64,000 nucleotides of DNA, from positions 558,001-622,000 of the forward strand of contig JAVTVJ010001186.1 of the NCBI GenBank assembly GCA_034509425.1. Reading direction: 5' to 3'. The notes under the pieces are model-generated. The model was not told the DNA's origin, ran no database searches, and was given only the letters and a program-made list of their open reading frames with translations. The position numbers were made by a program, and so were the translations under genes. The stretch comes from Eopsaltria australis (taxonomy: Eukaryota; Chordata; Aves; Passeriformes; Petroicidae). Positions 10,704-22,930 of this stretch are shown here, piece by piece; the stretch's first letter is position 1, and each line of letters begins with the position of its first letter.

Positions 10704-13700
10704 GTTCTTACACAAAATTTGCCAGTTCTCTGAAAACCTGAGAAACTCATGCTCTCTGGGATATGTGCTCAAGGCCTCCATCCTGGTACTGCTAAATTTC
10801 TGTCTTTTCTTTTCTTGCTTTACAGAGAAAAGGTAAAGTTGTTTTCCTGCCCTGCTGTATTGACACTGTAGATACGACTGTCTCCTTTGACCATTTGAAA
10901 TACTTTGTTGCAAGCCTAAAGGAGTGCAAAAAGCACCTGCATCCACTTTACTACTATTTATCAAATTGCATAGCTGCACTCTTGAAACATTTGAGTTGTT
11001 GTGGACCTCCTTATTCAGGATACACTGGAAACAGCACAGAAAAAGCCGTGTGCCTTGGCCTGCCAATAAACCTGCTTGGGAGAGCACTTCAGCATCTCCA
11101 TCACCTTCCCATGTTGCAGGCCCCAGGCCCTCCTGTGCCCCAATCTCTGCACACTCACCACTTTTCTCTAGTTCATAATAATGTCCACCTTGTTGTCCAT
11201 GTTCCTTTTTCCCTCCGCTCATTCCAACACATTATCTCACTCCTCTGTCTCCTCTTCCTTGTGAAATTGCCCAGCATTAGGGACATAGGAAGTGCTGATG
11301 GGTATAACTAGCAGTGACTGCTGATCTAGCTGATCTTCCTCTGTAGCTGCAGTTTATTACAAGCATTTAAAGAGATTTCCAGCTGCTCTCCCCAGGCAAG
11401 GAATAGAAAGTATGGAAAGAAAGGAGTCACGGACGTATTCTGCCAACTCTCTGCAAACCGCCAAGTAAACACTTTTTGAACCAAAGTGGAACCAGGAGCC
11501 ACAGCCTGAGCCTTAGCAGGACTCCATTACTTCTAATTACATACTGGGTTTGCAACACAGATATCTCCCTTCCGTTCTGAGGGTACAGCATGACTAGAAG
11601 ACAATCCTCATCACACCTCCTCTTTAATCACATCTAAACAAATGCATTTTGTTCCTCGTAAAATTTTCCATAAGCTTGTTGTTCTGGAGTTTTAAATATT
11701 TCTGTGGATATTTTAATGGTATAACAGGAAATGTAACTAAAGGAGACAAAGTGAAGTTGAGCAGAGTTCAAGAAGTCCAGATGTTTGGAAGGAAGGTATA
11801 AAAGTGTCAAGATCAATATCACTTTCTGGTCTAGAAGTCAACCTGGAATAGCATGCCAAGAGTATTAACAAAGTTAATTTTGGTAGTTTTTCTGATTTTA
11901 TCTCTCATGAAAATGCTATAAACCATCCTTTGACAATTCTGTTCGTAGTCTAACAAAAAGCAAGGAAGTGGAAAGGTGTAGGAAACAACAAAAATAATTT
12001 ATTTGAGGCTTGAGAATAGTCTTATGGCAGTTCATATCTCTGTCCTTTTAGAAGCCCTGCCAAGATTAAGTCCCTTAAAACACAACTTGTTACCAGCCTC
12101 TCTGTGATACCTGCTGTAATAAAAAATAGTTATCTAAAGCTTAATCTGGGCATTTGAGTACTTACTCTTCCTGTCAAGTCCTCTCTGTCCTCTGTGTGTC
12201 TATGGCCACCATGCAGAGCAGCTCCACTACTTCGGTGTCTTGTCTAACTGAGAGCACCTTCAGCCTGGAGACACTGCTCAGTTCCTGTGTACAGAGCACT
12301 TCAACATCTTCCAGCTGGCTGCACCAGCCTGCCTAAGAAACTACTCATGCCACCTGGGCACCCATAGCATGACTGACTTACATCATTTGCCTGTCCTCAC
12401 TTTAAGGAGAGTAACTCCTTTTTCTCCAGCATTGCTGAACAAAGACACGTCCTGCTTTCAGCACTCATGAAGTTCTGTGAAGATCCAGGGAAGCTGCTTG
12501 TTTTTGTGAAGCCATGAGCTAGTCCTTACCTGTCAAATCCAGGGTAAGTGTATCATCTCAACTTTAAAGCACCTTGTGCCCTTCTCCATGTGTCACTCAC
12601 CTCCCATTTTCTGACTTCTACTGCCAGGAGGTCATTTTTGAACCAATTTTTTTCTCTTCCTTCCATATTTTCCTCTCTGCCAAACAACATCCTTAAGTAA
12701 ATACCCATGTCACAATCTTCTCCTTTTTGAATCCAGCCTGAAAACCTGGACTGTGCTCTGAAACCTAAAAAATTCCTGGCACTGACCAGCATACACTTTT
12801 ACAGATACCACAGCCACTTCTGCTGCCCAAAGTACAGCAGAGGGGAGATGAGACAAACTTCCTTGGTCAGAAGCAGGGCTGGTGCATGGGATTCCAGTAT
12901 AGGCAAAAAAAGGATGCTTTTTCTTCCCCCTTTCTCTCTTTGCCAGACACCCTGGCAGTAGCACCTTTCACAGGACTCGTGAGGCACTGAGATGATAAGA
13001 GGCAGCCTCAGGTCAGCCTGCAAAGCCTGGACACAGAGACACAACTCAGAACTCACCCCATGCTGTGGTCAAAGCTCAGCAGTCATCCCAATCCTTGGAT
13101 AAGAGCATCACATTTTCCACAAGATCCCTGTTCTTTATGATTTCCTGATTTTCATACCCAGCCCTTTTTTAAGAACAGAGAAAAGTCAAAAACGCAACTC
13201 AGAGTGGTTTCTAATCTGCTTTCTTTTCTGCTGGAACTTTTCTACTTATCTCAGAATGTATTTTGCCTGAGCACTACAAATAATATGCTACCTTTTCAGA
13301 TCCTATAAGGAGTTTTACTCAGAGCCTGAACATACATCTCCATGAAGATGGTTTTCACTGGGCTAGCCCACATCTCATTCACAGTGAATGATGCCTGTGT
13401 CAAATGTCCACTTAAAAAATCAGAGATTTTGGTGCAAGGCAGTCACATTTAGTTCAAAGATAGAGCATAATTTTTAAAAAATATAATTATAGATATAAAT
13501 TTATATGTAGATACAGCTTATAAAAATAAGCATTTAGAATTTTTTCTGGTTTTAAAATATACATGCAAAGAGAAGTTCATAGTCTTGCCTTTTTGGCAAC
13601 TCAGGCCACAGGATAACAAACAACACACCCTGTAATCTTTCGCTTGTATGAGATCCTCATACACGTTTAAAAACTATACATGGTCTTTAAAGATTTTATT

Positions 13701-15250
13701 CAAGGACATGGACCAAATCAAGCAGGAGTTTTAGGCTTTTCTGGGATACTTAATGAGCTAGTGTTGACTGGACAGTGTGGTCGCACTTTATGATACTGTT
13801 TGCAACCCCTAGAATCATGTTTATGGTACCACATTCACAACTGTGCATTGGGAGCAAGACACTTCTCATTCATCATGATCTGTGCTCGCCCTCAACTTCC
13901 CGTCCTTAACTGCCAGCTGGAATTTATATTCTTTAGTTTGAAGTCAGAAGGTTGCTGTTAGCCACCTGAAGTCCTTATGTGAACATCCCACAGATTTCAT
14001 AGGGGATCTCACTGCAGCAAACACACAGGCTTTGATCCACCGTGAGCAACAGGAAAGGGCAGAATCAATGACAGATTGTTCCCCTGTGCTTTACTAATCT
14101 CTAAACTTTGGGGCTGGAGGTGAGGGGACCAGGAGACCTCTGCATCAGTTACTGTTTCCCCTCTGTAGAAAGGCAGGAATGCAGTGTGAGCTTGCAGCTA
14201 GGGATGCCCTGGCCATGCACAGCATGTATGGACTGCGTTCCCAAAGGTTTCATGGAGGTCAGAACTACACCTACAAACCTGGTGAAGAGCCAGACTTCTT
14301 CAGCAGCATACACAGCCAAAGGTCTAGCAGGGAGATTGTTCTGGCTTCTGCCAGCCCCCTGGGATTTGGGACTTCTTGCCTATCCTCCCTCTGCCCCACT
14401 TTTCCAACTATAAAATGGATTTTCATTTTCTTTCCATTAAACAGAAGGAGAGGAAAACGGACTTCGATAGAAGGATAAAAATACATAATCATACACTGCA
14501 AAGCACTTAGAAAACTATAGACAGGATTAATTTGTTTTGGCTCAGAACACTCTGTCTTAAGCAGTATACGTTTGATCCTGTAATTTAATTCCTTTGACTT
14601 CATAGAAATGCTTTGTTTAGGTGTTTATCTAAAGTTTACATTTTTAAATGGTTTTCTGTGCATCCCTTTTTACCACTTGTAATTTAAACACTTAATAAGC
14701 TTTCCGTAAAAGTGGGAAAATAATATTTTATATCTGCTTGTCTAGAAACTGTAAATAATGTTAAAACATTTTCAGGCAAAATTTATTAGAAAACTTTGCA
14801 TCTATGAAAGAGGTTTTCAATCCTGAACTCTATGTTTGAAAGATATGGGGATATAGACAAAATAATAACCCCTGACACTGAAGTTCTTCGAGTTTTATAA
14901 TCCTGGGATTTTTCCTATTTTGTTTTTCTTTTCCTGCAGGGTTATGACTGTTTCAAAACCTCCAAGGCCTTTTCTATCTGTCTTTAGGCACACCAGATAT
15001 GTATGCATGTCAGCTCATTGTGGCCTATGGCTACATAGGAAGGAAATTAAAAGTTTTATTGAAAAATTTCTTCTGTAATAATGTTATTTTGGGGGATTTT
15101 TTTCCTTTAAGAGGACAATTCAAACTATTTGGTGGTGAAGATGCTGTGCTGAAAATGTCTATAAAGATGCACAGTTGTCCTGTCTAAAGTTCTCTGTCTG
15201 AATTGATCAGTGAAAGGTAATGAAAAATATTTCTGTGACATTTCTTCTGA
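10704..15250. other. Single-copy DNA, no gene recognised
   Basis: No coding gene or clear repeat is present. AT-rich low-complexity DNA lies at about 13470-13560. Opposed open frames occur at 10686-11311 on both strands, but they overlap each other and match nothing known. A frame at 14179-14478 follows a pyrimidine-rich AG (14153-14168) and is discussed as a weak exon candidate. Confidence 0.5.
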
Positions 15251-15660
15251 GAGGAAAGGCGGAGAGATTTGGGGTTGTTAAGCCTAGAGAAGAGAAGGCT
15301 GCAAGGAGAGCTTATATAGGCTTTTCAGTCTTTAACAGGAACTTACAAGAAAAATGGGGACAAACATTTTATTGGGGATTGTAGTGATAGGAAAAGGGGT
15401 AATGGTTTTAAACTAATAGAGGGTTGGTTAAGACTAGATATAAGGAAGAAGTTGTTACAGTGAGAGTGGTGAAACACTGGAGCAAGTTGCCCAGGAGGTC
15501 ATGGATGCCCTATCTCTGAAAACATTTAAGGTCAGGTTGGAGGGGGCTCTGAATAACATGATCTAATTGAGGAGGTGCCCATTGCGGGTGGATTGGACTA
15601 GCTGCCCTTTAAAGGTCCCTTCCAACCCAAGCTATTTGTAATTCTAGGATTCTATGACTG
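15251..15660 (+). mobile_element. CR1 LINE fragment, 3' end
   Basis: About 410 bp of CR1 3' end on the plus strand. The 'cctagagaagagaaggct' block is the nucleotide counterpart of the LEKRRL motif. It is followed by the 'gatataaggaagaa' block (DIRKKF) and a terminus of 'ctaggattctatgac'. Frames are broken. Wording differs from the other CR1 copies here (for example 'aggaaaaggggtaatggttttaaac'), so it probably belongs to a different CR1 subfamily. Confidence 0.93.
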
Positions 15661-16098
15661 TATGGTAAGGATTGAGGGATTCAATTTTAAAATGGGCATC
15701 TACTGAGAACATGCATATAGAATGCTCTGGGACAAAATATTTAGTTCATACATTTAGGCCAGGGCTGGCAATGTGTGTTTGATTCAGTTTGGTGCCAGCT
15801 GTTCTGCAGGGAGGCACCTTGGCCTGCAAAATCTGATAAACCTGATTTTCCAGTTAGCTAGGATTTGTGTTAGCTGGTGCCAGACTGGGAGACCTGAAGC
15901 TCCCTCTTCCTGCTTCTCAGCCATATCTCCATCCCTGAAGTCAGCTCTTACCTTGAGCAGATGTCAGGCTCAGATGCTTGGCCCTTTCCTTGCATAACAC
16001 CACTACCATGGTCTGGCCATTGGCATAGACATGAAGTAGAAAGCTGCTGCCTTTTCCATCTGAAAACATTGCTGAAGAGCAGCTGGTAGCACACACCA

Positions 16099-16125
16099 GT
16101 GTCTCTCCACACTGTGGAGAGACAC
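16099..16125. repeat. Near-perfect palindrome, 13-bp arms, 1-nt centre
   Basis: gtgtctctccaca (16099-16111) and tgtggagagacac (16113-16125) are exact reverse complements around a single c. Such a structure could extrude as a cruciform or arise by a replication slip; nothing nearby gives it a role. Confidence 0.92.
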
Positions 16126-18030
16126 CTTTTCACCCAGCAAGAAAAGCCACAGGGGTTGCCTTCGTTTTTAAAAGAAGGTTCATTTAGGGCATGTTTTAAA
16201 TGGAACACCAAGGCTGCTGGGTTTGTCATGTCTCTGATGTAAGGACAAGACAGAAAAGAGCTTTGAAAATGCAGGAGAGGCATCTGAGAAATGAAAAAAC
16301 AGAGTAAATACTGAGGTCTGCAGGTGTGTTTCTATCTAAGTCAGCAGGCATTATGCTGGTGGATTTTCACCCAAGCACTGGTGGTGCCAAGTGAAAGGGG
16401 TAGCAGAAAGATTTCATTATCCAAACAAACGAGGTGATCCAGATGCTCCAGCTTTGTACAAACTGGAGAGTAATATTAAAATAATTAAAAGTCTGTTATG
16501 CACTGGACATCATGATCTGTGAGTCATGCTTTTCAAAGTTCAGTCAAATTGCTTTTAAATCAGTCTACATACTTTTCACGGATTGCTGGAGTATCTCAAG
16601 GCTCTCTATATATTTCAAGACAACATTTTACAGGCATGGCCTGCTCTTGTTCTCAAGGTCTCTGAATGCATCTCTCTCTGCAAATCTAGCCCAACTGCAC
16701 TGAGCTTGTAAGCCTACAGAAAGGAAAACAACATTTATGATAGCAATGAAGTATTAAAAGAGGAATTAAAACCAAGAAGGCCACTGGCCCTCCTTACAGC
16801 TCTTCTATCTGCAGGGTGTGTGGGGGAAGCTTTCTGAGAGGTCCATTTCAAACTCAAAAACAGCTGTCATAAGAAGGCTGAACACAGTGACCTAAAGAAA
16901 AACAGTTTTACTTTTGCTAACAAAAGAGAGATTTCATAACTGTTGCCTCTGCAAGAAACAGTCTTCTGACCTTCAAAAAGACATGCCTAAAAACATCAGA
17001 GATCCATTTTCCCAGCACAGCTAAGTGGGCAAATTTTCCAAGCAGGGACTGTTTTTGTGGACTCTAATGCAGTGCAGTGAGGATTGCTGAAAATTGTGAC
17101 CCAACATGCATTTAACACCATACATACACAATTGGATTCTGAGAAAAATGTTTGCTATTAAATGTAACTAATATGTCCCTAATAATTTCCCTGCATTAAT
17201 CAGCCTACAGAAAGATCAGAACATACCACTGATGTCAATAAAGTAATATGATTCAAATACACATGAATAAGGAGAATGTTCACAATAATATTGTATAACA
17301 AGCTCTTCCATATAAATCAAAGGGAAAAAACCTCACTTTATTGCAGCATCCTCCATGCATTTTGTAACAGGGGTTAATCAGAAACTTTCCAGCTGGCTGG
17401 CTGTTTTCTGACTGTCCATTACCAATTTATTTCTCCCTCTTCCTTCCAAGGGTGAGGTACTGGCCTCTAACTCCAGACTGCTGTGCTGCACAGGCCAGTT
17501 AAGATACTTGGCAATTTCCAAGTGACTATTAAATTACCCGTGCATATTTTTGACCTAGCTGTAACATATAATCTCTGGGCAATATCCAAAAAAGCACAGA
17601 AGACTGATAATAAATTGCAGATCCTGTGTGAGTAGTTCAAAAATCCAACCTTGGCAGGAAGTTCGGCTAATTTTCTGATAGTTGTTTTCACAGCCTTTTT
17701 AACCCAAAGGAGCAGGGATCTGTACAGCACACATCCCTGCACTGGAGCGGGGTGAGCAGGCCGCCCTGTCAGCCCTGGGGCTGCCTACTTCACAGCACCA
17801 TCAAAATAGATGGAGAATTCTTAAAAAGGTGTGATAATTCAGCATCTACTGGGAATGGAGATAGAGTTCAAAAGAAAAGGACACATTTTATGTTGTTACT
17901 TTTGCAAATTTTGTTTGGCATTGTACAGCTACTGCCAGTGTTTCACCAGCTTTGGAGGTTTTTTTCTAAATTCTTTGTATTTCCACAAGCAAAATGGAGA
18001 AAAATGAGCAGCTAAGAAGTGAAAACCAAC

Positions 18031-18046
18031 TTTTTTTTTTTTTTTT
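18031..18046. repeat. Homopolymer T16
   Basis: An uninterrupted run of 16 T in unique sequence, with no repeat body attached that I recognise. Confidence 0.9.
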
Positions 18047-20403
18047 CCAAAGCAAAACTCAGTACTCCCAGCGAATGTTTTTATTTTCCTCAAAAAAATG
18101 TCAAGTGAACCTTGTGGGCAGATCTTTTTACAACTATTGGATTTCCCACAAGGAAGAAAGCAAGAACTTAGTGATGTACCTAAAGCAATAGGGCATTGAA
18201 GATTCTCCCATCCGGCAAATTCACTGGACAAGCCACCAGAGCCTTCTGATATCTCCATCACCAAAGCCTAACTTTCTCATGGGCATGGTGATGCTGAGAC
18301 TCATGTTTTACCATACTGCAAAGAAATTTAACTCCTGCAAGTGAAACCTCTCACAGTACACAGTGGTGCAGGTTCCAATCCAAATGCTGCTACTACTTCT
18401 GCCAAGTGAGAACATGAAAATTTTCTTTAAGGCCTCCCCTTCTCTGCCCCACTTTTGCCTTTTCACTGTTTATGAAATTCAGGTTTCATTTTCTGTGTGG
18501 TTGATATTATGCCTTGTGTTTCTGTTTACAGAGAAGATGGCCCAGTAGGAGCAGCTGCTCCATTCGGCAAACAGCAGATGACATATCACACTTCCTTCCC
18601 AGCGGAAGGGCCTCTCTCCCACCAGGGAAATGGACTGGCTGAAGGGGGTAAAGATAGGGGAGCAGCCAGCATGCTCTGGGCTCACTGCATTGCCATTGTA
18701 GCACAGTGCAGAAAACACCACTGAGGTATGAGAGAGGTGAGTGCCAACACAGCTGGAAGCCCCATCTTTGTTCTCTGACCAGTGCTGGATGAGTCCCATT
18801 GCCCAAGCCCCCACGGCCATCTCAGCTGATGCTGAGGGATAAAGATGCCATCCTGCATATCCTCAAAGTGGAAGTGAACTGTTCTCTGACAAGCATTCAT
18901 TGTCATTAAAAGATCTAAAATTTTTACTGTGTTGTAGCTTCTTCTGAAGATTGAGGACCCAGTCCCATTAATTCCACCACAGACATGGGACAGCTGAAAT
19001 AAAGCAAACATGGCAGTAGGGAGAGAGACTCAGTAAAAAGGAAAGATACGTAAAAGATGAACATTAACAAAGAGGACTTCTGCAGGCAGACCATGCACCC
19101 ACTCTGGCTTGCTTATGTGATACTTTGCGATGCTCTTGCTTGAAAGTGCCATTGTCCACTTTAACTTAAACCTGTTCCCAATCAGCTAAAGCAGAGCTGA
19201 GGTAAACCTGGATTAAATCAAGACTGGAATGTACAGAGAAGGACTACTTGGAAACTGTGTCCCAAGGCACACGCTTATTTCAGCTGGATGAAGCACTGAT
19301 TTATACGATGGTTTTTCAGGATGGAAAGTACATATTAATAGAAAAGACATAAAAAGCCATTTAATTGAATGCACAGAACATTTTGGACGACCTTTTTTCA
19401 GTTGTTTTTTTAGAAAGCATTTAGTGAAGCTGCAATCTTTGAAAAATAATAGTACCAAGAAAAATACTGAAATGATGGCAATAACTAATACATCTAGATG
19501 AAAATAAAAAGCTGCATGGAATCTGAATGGTAGGGGATCAAAAAAAGGACCTGATTTTTTATAATTTTTGTGCTTAAAAAAGCCCCAGCTGTTTTTATCC
19601 TTAATAACCAACATTTCCAATATAAAAAAACATGCCAGAAAAATAATATATCCTGGAGTGCTATGGGTGGCTTTACAAGACTGAAAAGATCAGATAAATA
19701 ACTCATCTCCCAGCAGCTGGGGAGACAAGACAGACTTTCAGGAGCTCCCAGTCTGGACCCATGACCACTCACGTAGCTACTCAGAGGCCCCAGGTGTGGG
19801 ATGCCCAATTGCCTGGTCTGAGATAGGCAGCTTTCAGTCAGCTATGATTTGCAACAATCATGACCTATGCATGGTAAAATTTAATGGCCTGATTTCATTT
19901 GCAAATATAGATGTTCTGTGTGTATTTAAAAGCATGCTTCCATTTATGTAGGAAGATAGCGGGACTAATCGAATAGTCAAAGACAGGCTTTATCATCTTT
20001 TCACAGAGTGTACTCTTCCCTGCTGGGATCACAGTGACCGTGAAGCCGAATTCTGGACTTTATTATCTAATATTGTAAAAAAAAAAAACACCTTGAGGAA
20101 GGACAGAAGCAAATAAACCTCCTTGGTTTCCTTCACATGACAGGAGAGGAAAGGTCAGTTGAGATTATATTGAGCCTCATTTCAGGGCTGTAAAATATGC
20201 TGTTCATATAATTAATCCTGCATAGCTATTCCTATGTCCCAGACCAGCTTAATAATGATTCCACTTGCAAATAATAATGGTGATATTAGGTATCTTCAGT
20301 TCAAAACATGCAAATCTCAACCATGAATTATTTCATTTAAAATTAACATTTGGTAGTCCCAGGGTTACTACCAAATCTGATCTTTTATATGGATTTTTAT
20401 AAA

Positions 20404-20408
20404 ATTTC
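20404..20408. repeat. Candidate target-site duplication, left copy
   Basis: atttc at 20404-20408 recurs at 21063-21067, bracketing the LTR below. One c lies between it and the TGTG terminus, so the boundary is not perfect. Confidence 0.45.
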
Positions 20409-20758
20409 CTGTGACACGATGTTGCGGTTGTGAACCGCTGCATTGAAGGCCCAAAGGCCTCGGAAAGTCCCAAAGAGGATGGGGGGCCCTGGTGGAGGGC
20501 TCCTGGGACCAGAGAACTCCCCCTGGGGATGGAGGAGACAGTGGTTTAGCCCAGGTTTTGGCGGTTATGCTTATGTCTCTCCCATTGGTCGCCCAGTTTG
20601 TCAGTTACCCCTCCTGTTCTAGAAAGTTCTTCTTTATTCGGTTGCTGATTTGTTGCTTCCCTCTAACTCCTCCCCCTCTCTCTCTCTATTGGACTGCTTG
20701 CCCTGGATCCTCCCTAACTCTGCCCCTGGACCCTCTTTTGATTGGTTCTTGTTCTCCC

Positions 20759-20765
20759 TTATAAG
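20759..20765 (+). promoter_or_regulatory. TATA box of plus-strand LTR
   Basis: ttataag is preceded by a CCAAT-type box (attgg, 20741-20745) and followed about 15 bp later by gtactcgggg. The same order is seen in the minus-strand LTR at 31.6 kb. Confidence 0.75.
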
Positions 20766-20826
20766 CTCATGTCAGGGGGGTACTCGGGGCTTTTGGTCCC
20801 TGGGCTCCCTCTGTGCGGGGCTCCTC

Positions 20827-20832
20827 AATAAA
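20827..20832 (+). promoter_or_regulatory. Polyadenylation hexamer of plus-strand LTR
   Basis: aataaa lies about 45 bp after the predicted start of transcription, giving a short R region as is common in avian LTRs. Confidence 0.7.
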
Positions 20833-21062
20833 CCTGCACAGAATACCCATACCAGAGTCCCTCTCACCTTTCTTCAGCGGTCAGCTGTGCTTACCCCTGC
20901 TCTTGGCGCACCAACTGCCAAGCGAGCAGCCCACTGGCAGGGTCATATCTGAACCCTCCGGAGAGTCCGACCCCTCCAAGGGTCAGGGGCACTCCGGATC
21001 GTGTCAGCCTGCGGTTGCCCGAATCCAGGTGGGCACCCAAGCGGCGGACCGATAAGCCGTAG

Positions 21063-21067
21063 ATTTC
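21063..21067. repeat. Candidate target-site duplication, right copy
   Basis: atttc matches 20404-20408. A 5-bp match could occur by chance, so this is moderate evidence. Confidence 0.45.
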
Positions 21068-22882
21068 AGCATTTTAACTTTCCATTCTCATGGTACCACT
21101 AAAAGACAGTCATGCAAAAAAATAAGGCATAATTAGGTTGGCCAGACCAAAGTGTGGAGACATCGATAAAAGCATGATTGATTTTATGTCTGGGTCCTCC
21201 TGCCACTGTGCTAGGGCAGTGGTGAGAAGATCTGAAGAATGTAGGCTTTTCTCATCTTGAGCACTATCCTGTTCCATCGATACAACAAACTGTCACCTGA
21301 AGTCCACTCGGACAGTTTTGAAATGAACAAATACATGTGACAATAGGATCTGTCTGATTAAGTGTTTGTGGACAGGAATTACAAGGGATTTGTTGGCAGC
21401 TTCAGTCTTAGTTCCCTTCCAAATCCATATGCTTACTTCTTGGAGAGGGTACGTAGTTATTCTATTTCCAGCTCCTGAAGCTATGCCACAATTCGTGCTT
21501 TGCAAAATTAGAAACTAATGAAGTATGCTGGCATTAGAAGGAGTCCTTGGGAGAAAAAAAACAGTAATAAAAGGTTGGTAATTGCTGCTGAACAAGGGAC
21601 TGATGGATAGCACACCGTGCTGGTGCAGGTAGGTAGGCAAAGTGACTCATGAAATAGGCTATATAAAGGGATGAGTAATCAGTAAAAACAGAGTGAAAGA
21701 ACAAACTGTCTCATATGAGAAAAGCAGCTGTTGACGGAGATCAGCCACTAGGACATGAAAACAGTAATGAAAAATTTGTTGGAGTAGAATAAAGAAGGGT
21801 AATGGAAGAAAGTAATAGAGTAGCAGCTCCCAGTCCAAATTTGTTCAAGAACCAGCATCTCTTCCAGCAGCTGCAACATTTCCTGACCATGAGCAGAGGA
21901 GGCAGACAATTCTTCAAGCAATGTACTCTGACACATCTTGCATATCCACAGCAGCATATGGAGGGAATGGAGGCTGAGAGCTGGCTGGAAATGGTATGTA
22001 GAGGTTCATCTTTTCTGTCACTGAGACACTGCAGATTTGGAAGTGAAAGGGAACATGTGGTATGTTATGGCAAATACATTGTCATTGCGTTTGGAAGCTA
22101 GAGCATGTATATCTACGTGGTCAACCGTCACTACAGAGGACAGTAGAGCTCAGTCTTACTAAAGGGACTTCTTCCTAGACCCCAGTAAAGCAGACATGTG
22201 CTTCCATGCTGTTTCCCCTAGCACTGCTCCAAGGAGCATCACTGCTGTGTATTCCCACAGCTGCACCATCAGCAGCAGGGGGAAGATGAAGTTGGCCTCC
22301 TCAGTAAAGGGATCCCACACAGAGCTGGGGCAGCCAGAACAGGCTCACAGATCCAGGAGAGCCACAGCAGTTCTACCCCTCTCTGAAATACAATGTACTG
22401 TGACTTTTCCCTTATTTGGAGAGTTACAGTCCATTTACACACTAAATTAAGCCAGACCATCTCTGCTATGTCTGTGATTACTGAATGGCAGTCAGTTCTA
22501 GAGACAGGGGATACTCTCACACTTCAGCTCTTTGATATGTTGTTCACCCAATTCCTTCAGCTCCTGCTAGATAATAAAGTATTGCCCTCATAATTTTATA
22601 TAATTGGACTGTATACCCAAACAATGCTTTTGAGTAAATCATGATGCTAGTCGTGGTGACTGAACAGCAATGGGATAGATCTGCTTTTGGTCTCAGAGGG
22701 GTTAAGCCTACCCATTAGGAAAAAGTTTCCTGGTTTATGCTCTCAGCATAAAATGAAACTCCCTATCTGCACTATCCTTGCTTATACCCTGAGCCCATAA
22801 ATGCTTTCACTAAATATTTGCAAAGAAGAGGAAACACAGCCAAATCCTACTAAGTTATAATGAGTAACAATCATATTGCAGA

Positions 22883-22930
22883 ACATTTATCTTTTCTGCA
22901 TATTCCACATTTATCTTTTCTGCATATTCC
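22883..22930. repeat. 24-bp perfect tandem duplication
   Basis: The unit starting acatttatctt and ending gcatattcc occurs twice without mismatch, followed by a 4-base partial third copy. Perfect identity points to a recent slippage or end-joining event. Confidence 0.95.

Larger units (their letters stand above)
15661..20403. other. Single-copy DNA with simple runs and a palindrome
   Basis: No gene or dispersed repeat is recognised. A 27-nt perfect odd palindrome lies at 16099-16125 and a run of 16 T at 18031-18046. Overlapping antisense frames at 18479-19011 and 19213-19808 resemble no known protein. Confidence 0.5.
20409..21062 (+). mobile_element. ERV-type LTR, plus strand, no internal region
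   Basis: Promoter and processing signals are in LTR order: three ATTGG boxes (20584, 20688, 20741), TATA as ttataag (20759-20765), an initiator-like gtactcgggg (20780-20789), and a polyadenylation hexamer aataaa (20827-20832). A CpG-rich U5-like tail follows (about 20880-21060). No gag/pol/env sequence flanks it, so it is a solo LTR. The 5' end is probably ctgtgacacgatgttgcgg. The 3' end is less clear because canonical CA is missing next to the candidate duplication. Retained CpGs suggest an insertion younger than the CR1 copies. Open frames at 20492-21055 are by-products. Confidence 0.8.

Noticed and set aside
18479..19011. Overlapping antisense frames of 99-113 codons
   Set aside because: They overlap in different frames with opposing strand frames, which fits chance openness rather than a gene.
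9066..21067. A full-length provirus between the LTRs at 9.1-10.7 and 20.4-21.1 kb
   Set aside because: The two LTRs are unrelated in sequence and opposite in orientation, and the DNA between contains no retroviral gene.
22883..22930. CRISPR-like direct repeats
   Set aside because: Only two abutting copies without spacers, in a vertebrate genome.
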